Source of the DNA: Terriglobus roseus DSM 18391
GTDB taxonomy: Bacteria; Acidobacteriota; Terriglobia; Terriglobales; Acidobacteriaceae
DNA: 64,000 nt
Assembly: GCF_000265425.1 (NCBI RefSeq)
Contig: NC_018014.1
Coordinates: 372,001-436,000 of the forward strand
Direction: 5' to 3'
Part shown: positions 8,519 through 17,717 of the stretch, one piece after another
How positions within the stretch are numbered: position 1 is the first letter of the stretch
Layout of the letters: each line of letters starts with the position of its first letter
Position numbers and translations under genes: made by a program
The notes under the pieces: generated by a model
Database searches by the model: none
What the model saw: the letters and a program-made list of their open reading frames with translations, nothing else
What the model was told of the DNA's origin: nothing

Positions 8519-10873
8519 TTAGTTCGCTTTGCTCATGGAATAAGGAGGCCGTTGCGGATGCAGGGACCAGGTTGCCTGATCTTTCGAACTCATCACGAAG
8601 CGGAGCTCGCCGCCTCGCATCAACTCTTCGTGCGTGATGAAGGTACGGTCGAGCGGTTTGCCATCCAGCGTGACGGACTGCACGAAGGCGTTCGTGTCAC
8701 TGAGTTTGTCGGCGACGATCGTGAGCACTTTCCCGTTGGGTAAGTGCAGGACGGAACGATCGACGAAGGGGCGACCGAGCACGTATTCGTTCGATCCCGG
8801 TGCGACCGGATAGAAGCCGAGCGAGGTGAAGACGAACCATGCAGACATCTGTCCCAGGTCGTCGTTGCCGACGAGGCCGTCCGTCGTGGGTTTGTATTGC
8901 GTATCGACGATCTGCTTAAGGCGCGCCTGTGTGCGCCATGGTTCTGCGGCGTACATGTAAAGGTAGGGCAGGTGGTGGCTGGGCTCGTTACCGTGAATGT
9001 ATTGGCCGATCATGCCTGAGATGTCTTCCACGTCGGCATACTTTGCAGGATCGACTTTCTGATCGAACATGTCATCGAGCTTTGCGACTAACTTCGTGGG
9101 ACCGCCGAGCACGTTGATGAGCCCCTGCTCGTCCTGCGGCTGATACCAGGAGTATTGCCAGGCATTGCCCTCGGTGAAGCCACTGTTTGCGCCCGCCCTG
9201 GTTGGGTCGAAGGGCTTGCGGTACTCGCCGTTTGCCAAACGCGGTTCGACGAAGCCGTCGGCGGTGTTGAAGTTATTCCGCCAGTAAGCGGCGCGTTTGT
9301 TGAAGGTGGAGGCGATTTCGTTGCGATGCATCGCGCCTGCGGTGCGTGCGATGGTCCAGTCGTCGAAGGCATATTCGACTGTCTTCGATGCGGCCTCACC
9401 GTCGTTGTCGACGGGGACGTAGCCGAGCTTCATGTAACTGCCCAGGTTGCCGTATGGCGCGTAGTTTGCACTTGCCACCATGGCGTTGAGCGCGGCCTTC
9501 TCATCGAAACCCTTGATGCCCTTGAGGTAGGCGTCGGCGATGATGGGCACTGCGTGATAGCCGATCATGCACCATGTTTCGATGCCCTGGAATTGCCACA
9601 CGGGCAGGATGCCGAAGGGGCTCTGCTGCTGCGATGCGATGAGCGAGTTTACGAGGTCGCTGGTGCGCGCTTCTGGTTGCAGCAGCGTCATGAGCGGCTG
9701 CTCGGCTCGGTAGGTATCCCATAGCGAGAGGCTGCTGACATAGTGGAAGCCGTTTGCCTTGTGGACCTGATTGTCCGGGCCGCGATAGCTGCCATCGACA
9801 TCCATGCTGAGCGATGGGGCGAGCAGGGAGTGATACATGGCGGTGTAGAGACTCTTGCGCATGGGCTCTGGCGCGGTGATGTCCGCAGCGCTAAGGGCTT
9901 TCTCCCACTCTGCGACGGCGGCAGTGTGGGTAGATTCGAAGTCGAAGGCGGGTACCTCTGCGTCCATGTTGGCGATGGCGCTGTCTTCGCTGACCGAGGA
10001 GAGAGCGACCTTCACGAGTAGAGGGGCGCGTGAGGATGCGAAGTCGAAGACGCCGATGAGTCCGCGGCCTTCGATGCTCTGAGTATCCTGCGGTGTGTTG
10101 CCGGGTGTCTTGAAGCCTTTGTACTCCACCGGTGTGGATTCGTGGTCGTAGAGTTCATGCGAAGACATTGGCTTGGAGAAGCGGATAGCAAAGTATTCCT
10201 GCCGCCCTGGCGCCCATCCACGTGTCTCTCGCATGCCGGTAACGGTGCCGTCGGTACGAACGCGAACGCGCGACCAGAGGACTTTGCCGGTGTAGTTATA
10301 GATCGACGAACGTAAGTCGAGTAAGACGTGTTGCGACTTACCAGCCGGGTAAGTGTAGCGATGGACACCGACGCGTGCGGTTGCTGTAAGTTCCGCACGG
10401 ATGCCGTAGTCCTCGAGTGTGACGGCGTAGTAGCCGGGTGAGGCTTTTTCAGTGTCGTGTGAGAACTTCGAGCGATAGCCGGAGTTGGGTACGTCGATCT
10501 CGCCTGGTTCGAGACGCACATCGCCGCTGATGGGCTGCAGCAGGACGTCGCCAAGATCGCTGTGCCCCGCGCCGGAGAAGTGTGTGTGCGAGAAGCCGAG
10601 GATGGTCGTGTCCTCATAGCGGTAACCCGCTGCCCACTTATAGCTTTGTTTGAAGGGCCGGATCTGTGTGTCGGGCGATAACTGCACCATACCGAAAGGT
10701 ACTGTCGCGCCTGGAAAAGTATGTCCCTCGGGGCCTGTCCCGATGAATGGATCGACTGCGGCGACGGGGGATTGAGCGACTGCAACCTGTGCGATGGGTG
10801 CTGCAGATAGGGCGCAAGCCGCCAGAACGAAACGACATAGCCATACACGACGAGAGGAGATCGGGATGTTCAT
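8519..10873 (-). CDS. GH92 alpha-mannosidase, secreted
   Basis: Calcium-dependent exo-alpha-mannosidase family, about 784 aa. Family hallmarks are visible in order: VDPFIGTGPEGHTFPGA near the N-terminus, SLWDTYRAEQPLMTLL in the middle, GQYIHGNEPSHHLPYLY, and GNDDLGQMSAWFVFTSLGFY near the C-terminus. These match the conserved substrate-binding and catalytic segments of GH92. The start ATG 10873 gives a clean signal peptide (MNIPISSRRVWLCRFVLAAC, cleaved near AVAQS); an in-frame start at 10909 would add 12 residues. GH92 enzymes trim alpha-1,2/1,3/1,4-mannose from yeast mannan or glycoproteins. Together with GH125 at 34-35.6 kb this suggests growth on fungal mannans. Confidence 0.88.
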   Translation of the reverse strand: MNIPISSRRVWLCRFVLAACALSAAPIAQVAVAQSPVAAVDPFIGTGPEGHTFPGATVPFGMVQLSPDTQIRPFKQSYKWAAGYRYEDTTILGFSHTHFSGAGHSDLGDVLLQPISGDVRLEPGEIDVPNSGYRSKFSHDTEKASPGYYAVTLEDYGIRAELTATARVGVHRYTYPAGKSQHVLLDLRSSIYNYTGKVLWSRVRVRTDGTVTGMRETRGWAPGRQEYFAIRFSKPMSSHELYDHESTPVEYKGFKTPGNTPQDTQSIEGRGLIGVFDFASSRAPLLVKVALSSVSEDSAIANMDAEVPAFDFESTHTAAVAEWEKALSAADITAPEPMRKSLYTAMYHSLLAPSLSMDVDGSYRGPDNQVHKANGFHYVSSLSLWDTYRAEQPLMTLLQPEARTSDLVNSLIASQQQSPFGILPVWQFQGIETWCMIGYHAVPIIADAYLKGIKGFDEKAALNAMVASANYAPYGNLGSYMKLGYVPVDNDGEAASKTVEYAFDDWTIARTAGAMHRNEIASTFNKRAAYWRNNFNTADGFVEPRLANGEYRKPFDPTRAGANSGFTEGNAWQYSWYQPQDEQGLINVLGGPTKLVAKLDDMFDQKVDPAKYADVEDISGMIGQYIHGNEPSHHLPYLYMYAAEPWRTQARLKQIVDTQYKPTTDGLVGNDDLGQMSAWFVFTSLGFYPVAPGSNEYVLGRPFVDRSVLHLPNGKVLTIVADKLSDTNAFVQSVTLDGKPLDRTFITHEELMRGGELRFVMSSKDQATWSLHPQRPPYSMSKAN

Positions 10874-10994
10874 CGCCTTCAGGGTAACGCTGCGTTTCGG
10901 ATACGTCATCCTGCGTGTTTGCTACTTATGACGAAACTCCGTGTTTAAGCAGTCATAGTGGATGCGTTGGCATCACACACGAGGGAGAAGACAC

Positions 10995-11489
10995 ATGCAC
11001 ACAGGAAAGACACTGCACCGTTTCGCATCCTTCACGCTGGCCGCCTCCATGCTGGGTTCTGTGGCTGTTGCTCAGCCGGGACGTGACCGTGACCGCGACG
11101 GCATCCCGAATCGCTACGATTCCCAGCCCAATCGGCCCAACGGACGCGGTGACCGCGACCGCGATGGTATTCCGAACCGGGTTGACCGAAATCCGAACCG
11201 CCCGAACTGGAACTTCGACCAGAACAACCGCGGCCAGTTCGCGCAGCACTATCGCACAGACGCCATGCGCTGGCGCAACAACAGCCGCCGCCCCAACTTC
11301 ACGCCGGGATACGTGATTCCTCGGAACTATGCGATCCGGACGGTGCCGCGTGCGTATTGGAACGGCATGGCCGCACCGCCACCGGGCTACCAGTATGGCT
11401 ACTATGGCGGTTACGTAGTGGCTTATAACCCGACGACGCGCATCATTGCCGACGTGCTGGATATCGTCTCCGGCATCTCAAACCGGTAG
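10995..11489 (+). CDS. Secreted RcnB-like protein with two calcium-type repeats
   Basis: 164 aa, start ATG 10995 chosen for the strong GAGGGAGAAG 4 nt upstream. A signal peptide ends near AVAQP (27-28). Two near-identical motifs, DRDRDGIPNRYD (31-42) and DRDRDGIPNRVD (53-64), have the DxDxDG...D pattern of EF-hand/thrombospondin type 3 calcium loops. The C-terminal half (RNYAIRTVPRAYWNG, PPPGYQYGYYGGYVVAYN, TTRIIADVLDIVSG) resembles the RcnB family of periplasmic proteins linked to nickel/cobalt homeostasis. Both halves are inferred by motif. The gene stands alone, with its own ribosome site and a strong terminator. Confidence 0.75.
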   Translation: MHTGKTLHRFASFTLAASMLGSVAVAQPGRDRDRDGIPNRYDSQPNRPNGRGDRDRDGIPNRVDRNPNRPNWNFDQNNRGQFAQHYRTDAMRWRNNSRRPNFTPGYVIPRNYAIRTVPRAYWNGMAAPPPGYQYGYYGGYVVAYNPTTRIIADVLDIVSGISNR

Positions 11490-11505
11490 TCAACTGCACT
11501 TCCAA

Positions 11506-11535
11506 AAAGGGCCGCCGGTTATCCGGCGGCCCTTT
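11506..11535. terminator. Bidirectional terminator, 13-bp stem
   Basis: AAAGGGCCGCCGG (11506-11518) pairs perfectly with 11523-11535 around a TTAT loop. A runs before and T after make it work in both directions, for the RcnB-like gene and for egtD. Confidence 0.9.
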
Positions 11536-11559
11536 CTGTTTGTCGACTCCGAGTGGAAG

Positions 11560-12582
11560 TTAGGCAGCCGATGCGACGGTCACTGCGAACAACTGATCTT
11601 CGTCGGTCCACTGATGCGCGGCCTGGAAGCCGGACTGTGTGAATAGGTTGCGGATGGCATCCTTCGTGAACTTGTAACTGTTCTCGGTGTGGATGGTTTC
11701 GCCCGCGTCGAACTGGAACGATGTGCGGAGCGCGCCGACACGTACCGTCTGCTCCTTCGTGCTTTGCAGATGCATTTCCATGCGTGACTGCTCGGCGTTC
11801 CAGATGGCCTGGTGAGTGAAGGATGCCAGGTCAAAGTTGGCACGGAGATCGCGGTTGATGCGCCGCAGTACGTTGAGGTTGAAGGCTGCGGTGACGCCGT
11901 CGTGGTCGTTGTAGGCGGAGATGAGTGTGGCTGCATCCTTCACAAGGTCAGTGCCCAGTAGAAGGGTGTCGCCGGGCCGCATCTGCGCGCGCAGATTCTG
12001 CAGGATGGCGACGGCCTCGTGCGGTGCGAAGTTGCCGATGCTGCTGCCGATATAGAGCGCCAGTGTTGGGCCGTCGTGGGGCGGGATGCTGAGTTCGTCG
12101 GTGACGTAGTTGGCTACCTGCGGCTGCACGACGACTCCCGTCAGAGCGCGCGCGATGGAGGCGCATGCGTCTTCCATCGCGGTCTCGGAGACGTCGATGG
12201 GCAGGTACTCTGTCTCGTCCTGCAGGCGGACTGCTGCGGCGAGCAAGATGCCGGTTTTTGTCGCGGATCCTGCGCCTAGTTCGAGCAGTCGCAGCCTGCC
12301 TTTGCCGGTACCGCCGGCTGTGGCGTAGGCGTCGATGGCCGCGGCGATGATGCCGTCGGCATAGCCGGTGAAGATGGCGCGCTCGGTGCGGGTCAGGTAG
12401 TACTCGGGCAGGTGGGTGATGCGCTCGAAGAGGCGCGATCCCTGCGCGTCATAGAAGAGCCAGGCGGGCAGCCATTTGGGCGTGGCGGACAGACCCTCCT
12501 GCACGGGCTGTGCGACGGCTTCGTTGACGGGGGATGCAAGGGAGGCTTCTGTGATTTCAGAGGTTGCGATAGATGTGCTCAC
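11560..12582 (-). CDS. egtD: L-histidine N-alpha-methyltransferase EgtD
   Basis: SAM-dependent enzyme that trimethylates histidine to hercynine, the first step of ergothioneine synthesis. About 340 aa. Family features: KWLPAWLFYDAQGSRLFERIT, LPEYYLTRTERAIF, the SAM-binding LLELGAGSATKTGILL, and LALYIGSSIGNFAPHEA, ending with the SYKFTKDAI region. The start is GTG 12582, whose GTGA overlaps the TGA of egtB by 4 bases, showing translational coupling. Any longer upstream reading in this frame runs through egtB and is not coding. Cytoplasmic. Confidence 0.93.
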   Translation of the reverse strand: MSTSIATSEITEASLASPVNEAVAQPVQEGLSATPKWLPAWLFYDAQGSRLFERITHLPEYYLTRTERAIFTGYADGIIAAAIDAYATAGGTGKGRLRLLELGAGSATKTGILLAAAVRLQDETEYLPIDVSETAMEDACASIARALTGVVVQPQVANYVTDELSIPPHDGPTLALYIGSSIGNFAPHEAVAILQNLRAQMRPGDTLLLGTDLVKDAATLISAYNDHDGVTAAFNLNVLRRINRDLRANFDLASFTHQAIWNAEQSRMEMHLQSTKEQTVRVGALRTSFQFDAGETIHTENSYKFTKDAIRNLFTQSGFQAAHQWTDEDQLFAVTVASAA

Positions 12583-13943
12583 TGGTCCGATCCGTTCAAT
12601 GCTGTGGCTTGGTCTGCGAAGGTGCGGGCCAGCCGGATGCCGGAGATCTGCCAGCGCGTAGCCGGAGAGAAGAAGTTTCGATAGGCCGCGCGGATGTGGC
12701 TGGCGGGCGTGAGTGCGGAGCCGCCGCGAAGGATGATCTGGCTGCTCATGAATTTGCCGTTGTACTCGCCGAGTGCGCCGGGCAGGGGGGCGTAGCCGGG
12801 ATAGCCGGTGTACGCGGAGGAGGTCCATTCCCAGCAGCCGCCCAGCATCTGGGTCAGATCGCGTGAGGTGGATGCGGTGGGATGCAGCGCATCGTCTTCG
12901 AGGAGGATGCCGTTGTCCGTGGGCGAGGAGGCTGCGGCGTACTCCCACTCGGCTTCCGTGGGCAGGCGGCAGCCGCGCCAGCGTGCGAAGGCGTCGGCTT
13001 CAAAGAGGCTTACGTGGCAGACGGGCGTGTGCAGCATGTCACTCAAGGGGCGCCATCCGCCCAGGGTGAAGATGCGCCAGCCACTTGCTTCAGCAGGCGA
13101 GCGCTGCCAGTAGAGCGGTGCGTCCCAGCGTTCCGATTCGACGGTGTCCCAGCCCTCGCTGAGCCACAACTCAGCGCGCTGGTAGCCGTTGTCGTTCATG
13201 AAGTCGAGGTACTCGGCGCAGGTGACGGTGCGGTTTTCGAGCGCGTAGGGCTGCAGGTAGACGGTGTGCCGGGGCGTCTCGTTGTCGAAGGAAAAGTCGA
13301 GCGGGTCGGCTGCGTCGAGAGGATAGCCGATCTGCTGCAGTCCGCCTTCGAACTCGACCCACTGTGCGGGCTGGGGAAGGCGTGTGGGCAGGGAAGCATT
13401 CTCGCGATAGACGGGGTGCAGCGGGTTCGTGAAGAACGCGTGCTTGATGTCGGTCAGCAGCAGTTCGAGGTGCTGCTGCTCATGCTGGATGCCGAGCACG
13501 ATGCGGCGCAGGGCGTCTTCGGGAACGTCCTGGCCCTGCAGCAACTGGTCGACGTGATGGTCGACATGCGCGCGGAAGGCGAGGATCTGGTCCAGCGACG
13601 GGCGGGAGAAAGAGGCACGCAGCTTCTTCTCCGGGATCTCGTTCCCGAGGGACTTGTAGTAGCTGTTGAAGAGCCAGTGGAAGTCTGGATGGAAGGGGCG
13701 GTAGCCGGGCAGGAAGGGGGTCAGGACGAAGGTTTCGAAGAACCAGCTGGTATGGGCCTGGTGCCACTTGGTGGGACTGGCCTCGGCGCAGGATTGGACC
13801 ATCTGGTCTTCTGCGGAGAGGGGCGCACAACAGTGCGAGGTTGCGGCGCGGGCTGCTCGATAACGGACAAGCAGCGCGCTCGCCAGAGAATTGGCGCTGC
13901 CGGCGGCGGGACTTACGGCGGGGCTGAGGGCCATGGTTGCCAT
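12579..13943 (-). CDS. egtB: Hercynine oxygenase EgtB (iron-dependent sulfoxide synthase)
   Basis: 454 aa. An N-terminal DinB-like iron-binding domain carries KWHQAHTSWFFETF (H64 a likely ligand) and HEQQH (H154, H158), giving the three-His iron site. The C-terminal half is a formylglycine-generating/sulfatase-modifying fold (FEGGLQQIG, RLPTEAEWEYAA, GGCWEWTSSAY, RGGSALTPASHIRAAYRNFF). EgtB joins hercynine to a thiol (gamma-Glu-Cys or Cys) with O2. Start ATG 13943 is preceded by AAGG 7 nt upstream. egtD follows with a 4-base overlap. No egtA, egtC or egtE lies nearby, so the C-S lyase must be elsewhere. Confidence 0.93.
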   Translation of the reverse strand: MATMALSPAVSPAAGSANSLASALLVRYRAARAATSHCCAPLSAEDQMVQSCAEASPTKWHQAHTSWFFETFVLTPFLPGYRPFHPDFHWLFNSYYKSLGNEIPEKKLRASFSRPSLDQILAFRAHVDHHVDQLLQGQDVPEDALRRIVLGIQHEQQHLELLLTDIKHAFFTNPLHPVYRENASLPTRLPQPAQWVEFEGGLQQIGYPLDAADPLDFSFDNETPRHTVYLQPYALENRTVTCAEYLDFMNDNGYQRAELWLSEGWDTVESERWDAPLYWQRSPAEASGWRIFTLGGWRPLSDMLHTPVCHVSLFEADAFARWRGCRLPTEAEWEYAAASSPTDNGILLEDDALHPTASTSRDLTQMLGGCWEWTSSAYTGYPGYAPLPGALGEYNGKFMSSQIILRGGSALTPASHIRAAYRNFFSPATRWQISGIRLARTFADQATALNGSDQ

Positions 13944-14320
13944 GCTGGAGCCTTTCACGCGCTGGGCCCCTGCATGTGCCGGGGCGAATGAGTTTTGGTT
14001 TTGCCGTTTGCGGCACGCAGGGCCATTGGATGCGCTCCGGGGCTGAATTGGACCGCCTGGCCTTGCTGCTAATCGCCGGGAGGATGAGAGTGCCCGGCGG
14101 GACACGTCTGCTGCCGTGAGAAAAAGCATACGGCGAGAACCGGGCGTCGTCACTCGGAAACGGTGCCGCACTTCCATGGGAGCAAAAGCGAACCTGCGGC
14201 GATTCTTTGAATGGAGCTTTCGCCGTCGCACGCGGACGCATATACTGCGGGCAATCCATCTTTTTCCGTGGCGCGTGGCGCAGGTTGGCCGCACTGCCGA
14301 AAATGCGGAGATGGAGCCGA

Positions 14321-15280
14321 GTGAGGTGCGTCTTCCCTACGGCGAGTTGGGCGGTTGCCGAATCCGGCGCGGTCGCGGCAGGACAGAGACCCTCCTGCGT
14401 CCCGGATTTGCGTCATTCACTCTTTTCGACTTTTCAGGGATTCGCAAACGGTCTTACGGCGCTTCTGGCTCCGGGGAGCTGCCGCCTGTGTCACACCACT
14501 TTGCTGCGGGCCGTGGATATTCCGGTTTGCGATCGCTGCACGGATTTGTTTTGTGCCAACCCTCTTCAGAACGCCTGCAAACTTTGTTGTGAACCGTTCG
14601 GGTTTGAGTCTGCGTTGGCGGCGGACCTGTCGCGGATGCCTGCTGAACTTTGCGGCGCTTGCAGGACGAAGCCGCCGAACTTTGAACGAGCTGTGGCGTT
14701 TGGGCTGTATGACGATCTGCGGCCGGCCATCCACCTGATGAAGTTTGAGGGAGTTCCTTCGCTGGCTCGGCCTTTGGGGCGGCTGCTGGCGGATGCGGTA
14801 CTGACGCTGCGCGGCGAAGCGCCGGACGCGATGACGGTGATTCCGGTACCGCTGTTTCGCGGGAAGCGCAGCTACAACCAGAGTGCGCTGCTGGCCGAGA
14901 GCGCCTTGAAGCGCGTACGTGCGGAGGCTCCGGCGTGGCGGTTGCGGCTTGTGCAGAGGGTCCTGGTTCGTGCACGCAAGACGGATAGCCAATTCCTGCT
15001 TTCGCCCACGCAGCGTCGCGAGAATGTTCGTGGTGCCTTTGCGGTGCGTGGTGATGTCATCGGGCAGAACATTCTGCTGGTCGACGACGTCTACACCACA
15101 GGAGCGACCGTTGCGGAGTGTACGCGCGTGCTTCTGAAGGCAGGTGCACAGAGTGTTCGCGTGGCCACGCTGGCCCGGGCCGGCCGCGACATCGCGGTTC
15201 GTTGGCAACCGCCCCGGGAGGTTGCAGCGCGTGCCGACCCCGCACAGACGCAGCAACTTTATATCGAGCTGCGCAGTTAG
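14321..15280 (+). CDS. comF: ComF family phosphoribosyltransferase-like protein
   Basis: Competence-type ComF protein. An N-terminal pair of zinc-ribbon motifs (CRLC...CDRC, then CKLC...CGAC) is followed by a phosphoribosyltransferase domain with SYNQSALLAESALKR and the PRPP-binding loop NILLVDDVYTTGATVAE. ComF helps single-stranded DNA handling in natural transformation. The start is uncertain: GTG 14321 with GGAG 4 nt upstream is used here. TTG 14207 or ATG 14303 would lengthen it, and a start nearer LRHSLFSTFQG (about 14408) is equally possible. No DNA-uptake genes are beside it. Confidence 0.8.
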   Translation: MRCVFPTASWAVAESGAVAAGQRPSCVPDLRHSLFSTFQGFANGLTALLAPGSCRLCHTTLLRAVDIPVCDRCTDLFCANPLQNACKLCCEPFGFESALAADLSRMPAELCGACRTKPPNFERAVAFGLYDDLRPAIHLMKFEGVPSLARPLGRLLADAVLTLRGEAPDAMTVIPVPLFRGKRSYNQSALLAESALKRVRAEAPAWRLRLVQRVLVRARKTDSQFLLSPTQRRENVRGAFAVRGDVIGQNILLVDDVYTTGATVAECTRVLLKAGAQSVRVATLARAGRDIAVRWQPPREVAARADPAQTQQLYIELRS

Positions 15281-15362
15281 TCGCTTCGATGAAGTCCCGC
15301 GACACCGAAACAGCAAGGCCGAACAGAACGAGATCGAAACACCCCGTCAGGAGCCGTGATCG

Positions 15363-15980
15363 ATGCATTCCGCCAAAGCTCGCAAACAGAAGTCCCTCGT
15401 GAAATGCCACGCGCAGACGCCGCCCAGTGAAGATCACCGGCCCAGGCGCGGGGCTACACCGCTGCAGACGCCGGTGCTGGTCCTGAACGCGTCGTATGAA
15501 CCAATCAATATCTGCGGTGCTCGGCGTGCGCTGGTGCTGGTGCTCAAGGGCGTTGCACGTACCGAGGAAGAGCATGGCAACACTCTGCACGCGGCGCGTG
15601 TGCGGATGCCGATGCCGTCGGTGATTCGACTGCTGGAGTATCGACGGATCCCGCACCAGACGCGTGCCCTGTCGCGTAAGAACATCCTTTTGCGGGATCG
15701 CAACACGTGCCAATACTGCGGCTGCATCCTGACCACGGGCGACCTGACGCTGGACCACGTGCTGCCACGGTCACGCGGGGGCCTATCCACATGGGAGAAT
15801 CTGGTGGCATGCTGCCACGACTGCAATCGCAGGAAGGGCAATCAACTGTTGCATGAGTTGCAGGACATGCGACTGGCGCGCGAGCCGCGGCCTTTCTCGT
15901 TGCACACATCGCGGCACATCATGCGGATGCTGGGATCGGGGGATGCCACCTGGCGAAAGTATCTGTACTTTGAAGCCTAA
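15363..15980 (+). CDS. HNH endonuclease family protein
   Basis: 205 aa. The HNH/zinc module is clear: CQYCG, then [13 protein letters not shown] with the catalytic DH, then [17 protein letters not shown]. The N-terminal part ([28 protein letters not shown]) is the common companion of this widespread bacterial HNH family; its biological role is poorly defined. A basic N-terminus precedes it. The start ATG 15363 has AGGAG about 11 nt upstream. It lies 82 bp downstream of comF on the same strand and may share its transcript, which fits a DNA-processing theme but is not proof. Confidence 0.85.
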   Translation: MHSAKARKQKSLVKCHAQTPPSEDHRPRRGATPLQTPVLVLNASYEPINICGARRALVLVLKGVARTEEEHGNTLHAARVRMPMPSVIRLLEYRRIPHQTRALSRKNILLRDRNTCQYCGCILTTGDLTLDHVLPRSRGGLSTWENLVACCHDCNRRKGNQLLHELQDMRLAREPRPFSLHTSRHIMRMLGSGDATWRKYLYFEA

Positions 15981-16376
15981 GTGCCTAATAGAAGGTAATC
16001 CATATGGACTCGGCCCTCGTAGTTATGAGAGAGGGGCGAGATGGGCTGTCTGGAAAGAGAACAATCCCACATTTTCCGCATTGACGACCGCTATGTGGTC
16101 GATAAGATGGACAGCGCCTCCCAAATCGTGGTGATGATGTGTGGAATCGCCCAGCCGCATCCCTGGTTCGTTGGAGCGAGCGGTTATTTCCCGAGAAATC
16201 GGAGTGTTAGGCCTCTCGCACCCCTGTTCTGCACAGCGTCCCGATGACTTCAGTAATCGTCCCTGTTGTACGGGTTTGTATACCCTTTTGTGTTGTAGAC
16301 CCAACTCCGAAAAGCACTTAGTGTAAGTCCTGCCTGGCACATTCCAGCGCTAAGTTTCCCGGAGGAATCTCTTACT
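15981..16376. other. Intergenic region, 396 bp, less GC-rich
   Basis: No convincing gene. Base composition is visibly less GC-rich than the neighbours. A 68-codon open frame (16041-16247) has no recognisable content. A short inverted repeat GGGTTTGTATACCC lies at 16272-16285. The 3' end carries the ribosome site GGAGGAA (16361-16367) of the small peptide gene. It probably holds that gene's promoter, but I could not fix a convincing -35/-10 pair. Confidence 0.5.
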
Positions 16377-16532
16377 ATGAAGAAGCTCGTAATTACTTCT
16401 GTTGCCCTTTTCGCGCTGGTTGGTTCCATTACCGCACAGGCCCAGGTGCGCAAGCCCAAGCCGCAGGGCGGCAACGCTCCTGTACCGGTTTGCCCCGCCA
16501 ACGATCCGAACGGCTGCGGTATCTATCAGTAA
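16377..16532 (+). CDS. Small secreted peptide, 51 aa
   Basis: An ATG at 16377 sits 9 nt after a near-perfect ribosome site (GGAGGAA, 16361-16367). The product starts MKKLVITSVALFALVGSITA, a textbook signal peptide (cleavage near AQA), leaving a mature peptide of about 28 residues. That peptide begins with a basic Pro/Gly part (QVRKPKPQGGNA) and ends with VCPANDPNGCGIYQ, whose two Cys could form a disulfide loop. A dedicated hairpin terminator follows 47 nt after the stop. I recognise no family. The combination of strong ribosome site, signal sequence and terminator argues it is a real gene. Confidence 0.75.
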   Translation: MKKLVITSVALFALVGSITAQAQVRKPKPQGGNAPVPVCPANDPNGCGIYQ

Positions 16533-16579
16533 GATTCTGTAACTCACCCAAGTGTGGGTTTCCGACCTCAAGTGCAGAG

Positions 16580-16608
16580 AGGGCCGTGCTCCGAGAGGAG
16601 ACGGCCCT
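16580..16608 (+). terminator. Terminator of the small peptide gene
   Basis: AGGGCCGT (16580-16587) pairs with ACGGCCCT (16601-16608), followed directly by TTTTT. The loop contains a further complementary CTCC/GGAG pair. Confidence 0.8.
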
Positions 16609-16618
16609 TTTTGGTTGA

Positions 16619-17575
16619 TTGCCGGATGCTACGTGCTTGAGTATCCTCCGTTCAGGAGAGTTCGCCCGGCTAGTGTCAACCTTTCACTTCATACTGAGCC
16701 TCAGCTGGCTGGAGATCGCGCTGGGACTGGTCGTGCTGACGCTCCTAATCCGGGAGAAGGCTGTCAGCACGTTCTGGCCGGTCCTCGTCCTTTCCCTTTG
16801 GCAAATCCCTCCTACGTTCACTCTTTTTCTTCTGCAGCGCTACCGCTATTTCACTGCACAGCATGCCTATGCCATCTACTACTTCTTGTACTGGATCCTG
16901 TTTGCGCTCGAAGCCGCGGCCGCAATTGCTTTGACGTACACCATCCTGCATAACGCCATGCGGCCCTTGAAGGGCTTGCAAAGCCTGGGACGTGTCGTCT
17001 ATCTCTGGGCGGCGGCCATTTCCGTTGTGATTGCCCTGCAGGGTGGGTTCCAGCCAAACAAAGACGTCTACAAACTCGTTCAGTTTCTTGTTCTTCAGCT
17101 GCAGAGGGCGAGTGGCATCATCACGGTAAGTCTCGTGTTGTTTGTCGGCGTCGCGATCCGGCCGATGGGACTGTCCCTTCGTAGCCGCATCTTTGGCACA
17201 GGGATAGGCCTGTTTGTGCTTTCGCTGATCAATACCCTGCAATCGAACTACTTCATGGAGCAGAAGACGCTGTATGGTAGGTACGGCGTAATTCACACTG
17301 TGACCAACTGTGTGGTGGAGCTGATCTGGATCTACTACTTCGCCGTCCCTGAGCCGCAACGTAAGTTCATCCTGCTGCCGACCACGTCGCCCTTCCACCG
17401 TTGGAACCAGATCTCTGAGCTGCTGGGTCAGGATCCTGGCTATGTTGCGATCGGCGGCATCCCGCCTGAGGCGTTTGCTGCGGCCGAGATTGAGGTCTTC
17501 CATCGCGCGTCTGCCAAGATGAATGCGCTGGGCGAAGCGAACGAGCCGCCAAAGCCGGAGCGGCTGGAGAAGTAG
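16619..17575 (+). CDS. Multi-spanning membrane protein, function unknown
   Basis: Up to 318 aa with about seven hydrophobic segments (for example LEIALGLVVLTLLI, VLVLSLWQIPPTFTLFLL, AIYYFLYWILFALEAAAAIA, VVYLWAAAISVVIAL, GIITVSLVLFVGVAI, IGLFVLSLINTL, CVVELIWIYYFAV) and a soluble tail of about 70 residues rich in charged residues. The layout resembles sensory 7-TM membrane modules without the usual kinase. No catalytic motif seen. The start is unclear: TTG 16619 gives the longest form, and GTG 16673 is an alternative just before the first membrane segment. A function is not assigned. Confidence 0.65.
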   Translation: MPDATCLSILRSGEFARLVSTFHFILSLSWLEIALGLVVLTLLIREKAVSTFWPVLVLSLWQIPPTFTLFLLQRYRYFTAQHAYAIYYFLYWILFALEAAAAIALTYTILHNAMRPLKGLQSLGRVVYLWAAAISVVIALQGGFQPNKDVYKLVQFLVLQLQRASGIITVSLVLFVGVAIRPMGLSLRSRIFGTGIGLFVLSLINTLQSNYFMEQKTLYGRYGVIHTVTNCVVELIWIYYFAVPEPQRKFILLPTTSPFHRWNQISELLGQDPGYVAIGGIPPEAFAAAEIEVFHRASAKMNALGEANEPPKPERLEK

Positions 17576-17717
17576 CGCCGCCTTTCTTGGTGGGCTTGGG
17601 ACGGCAATGTAGCGCTGCTTCCGTTGTGCTTTTGTGCACAGACCCATGTCTTAAAATTGAGTCGCAGGTCACCCGTGCCGCCGACACGGAGATGCGCACC
17701 CAGCATTCCGAGACGCA

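Noticed and set aside
11560..12948. Longer reading of egtD
   Set aside because: The upstream part overlaps egtB in another frame; family homology starts at the GTG.
16041..16247. Small open frame before the secreted peptide gene
   Set aside because: No recognisable motif, no signal peptide, and codon use unlike the neighbours. It may be chance.
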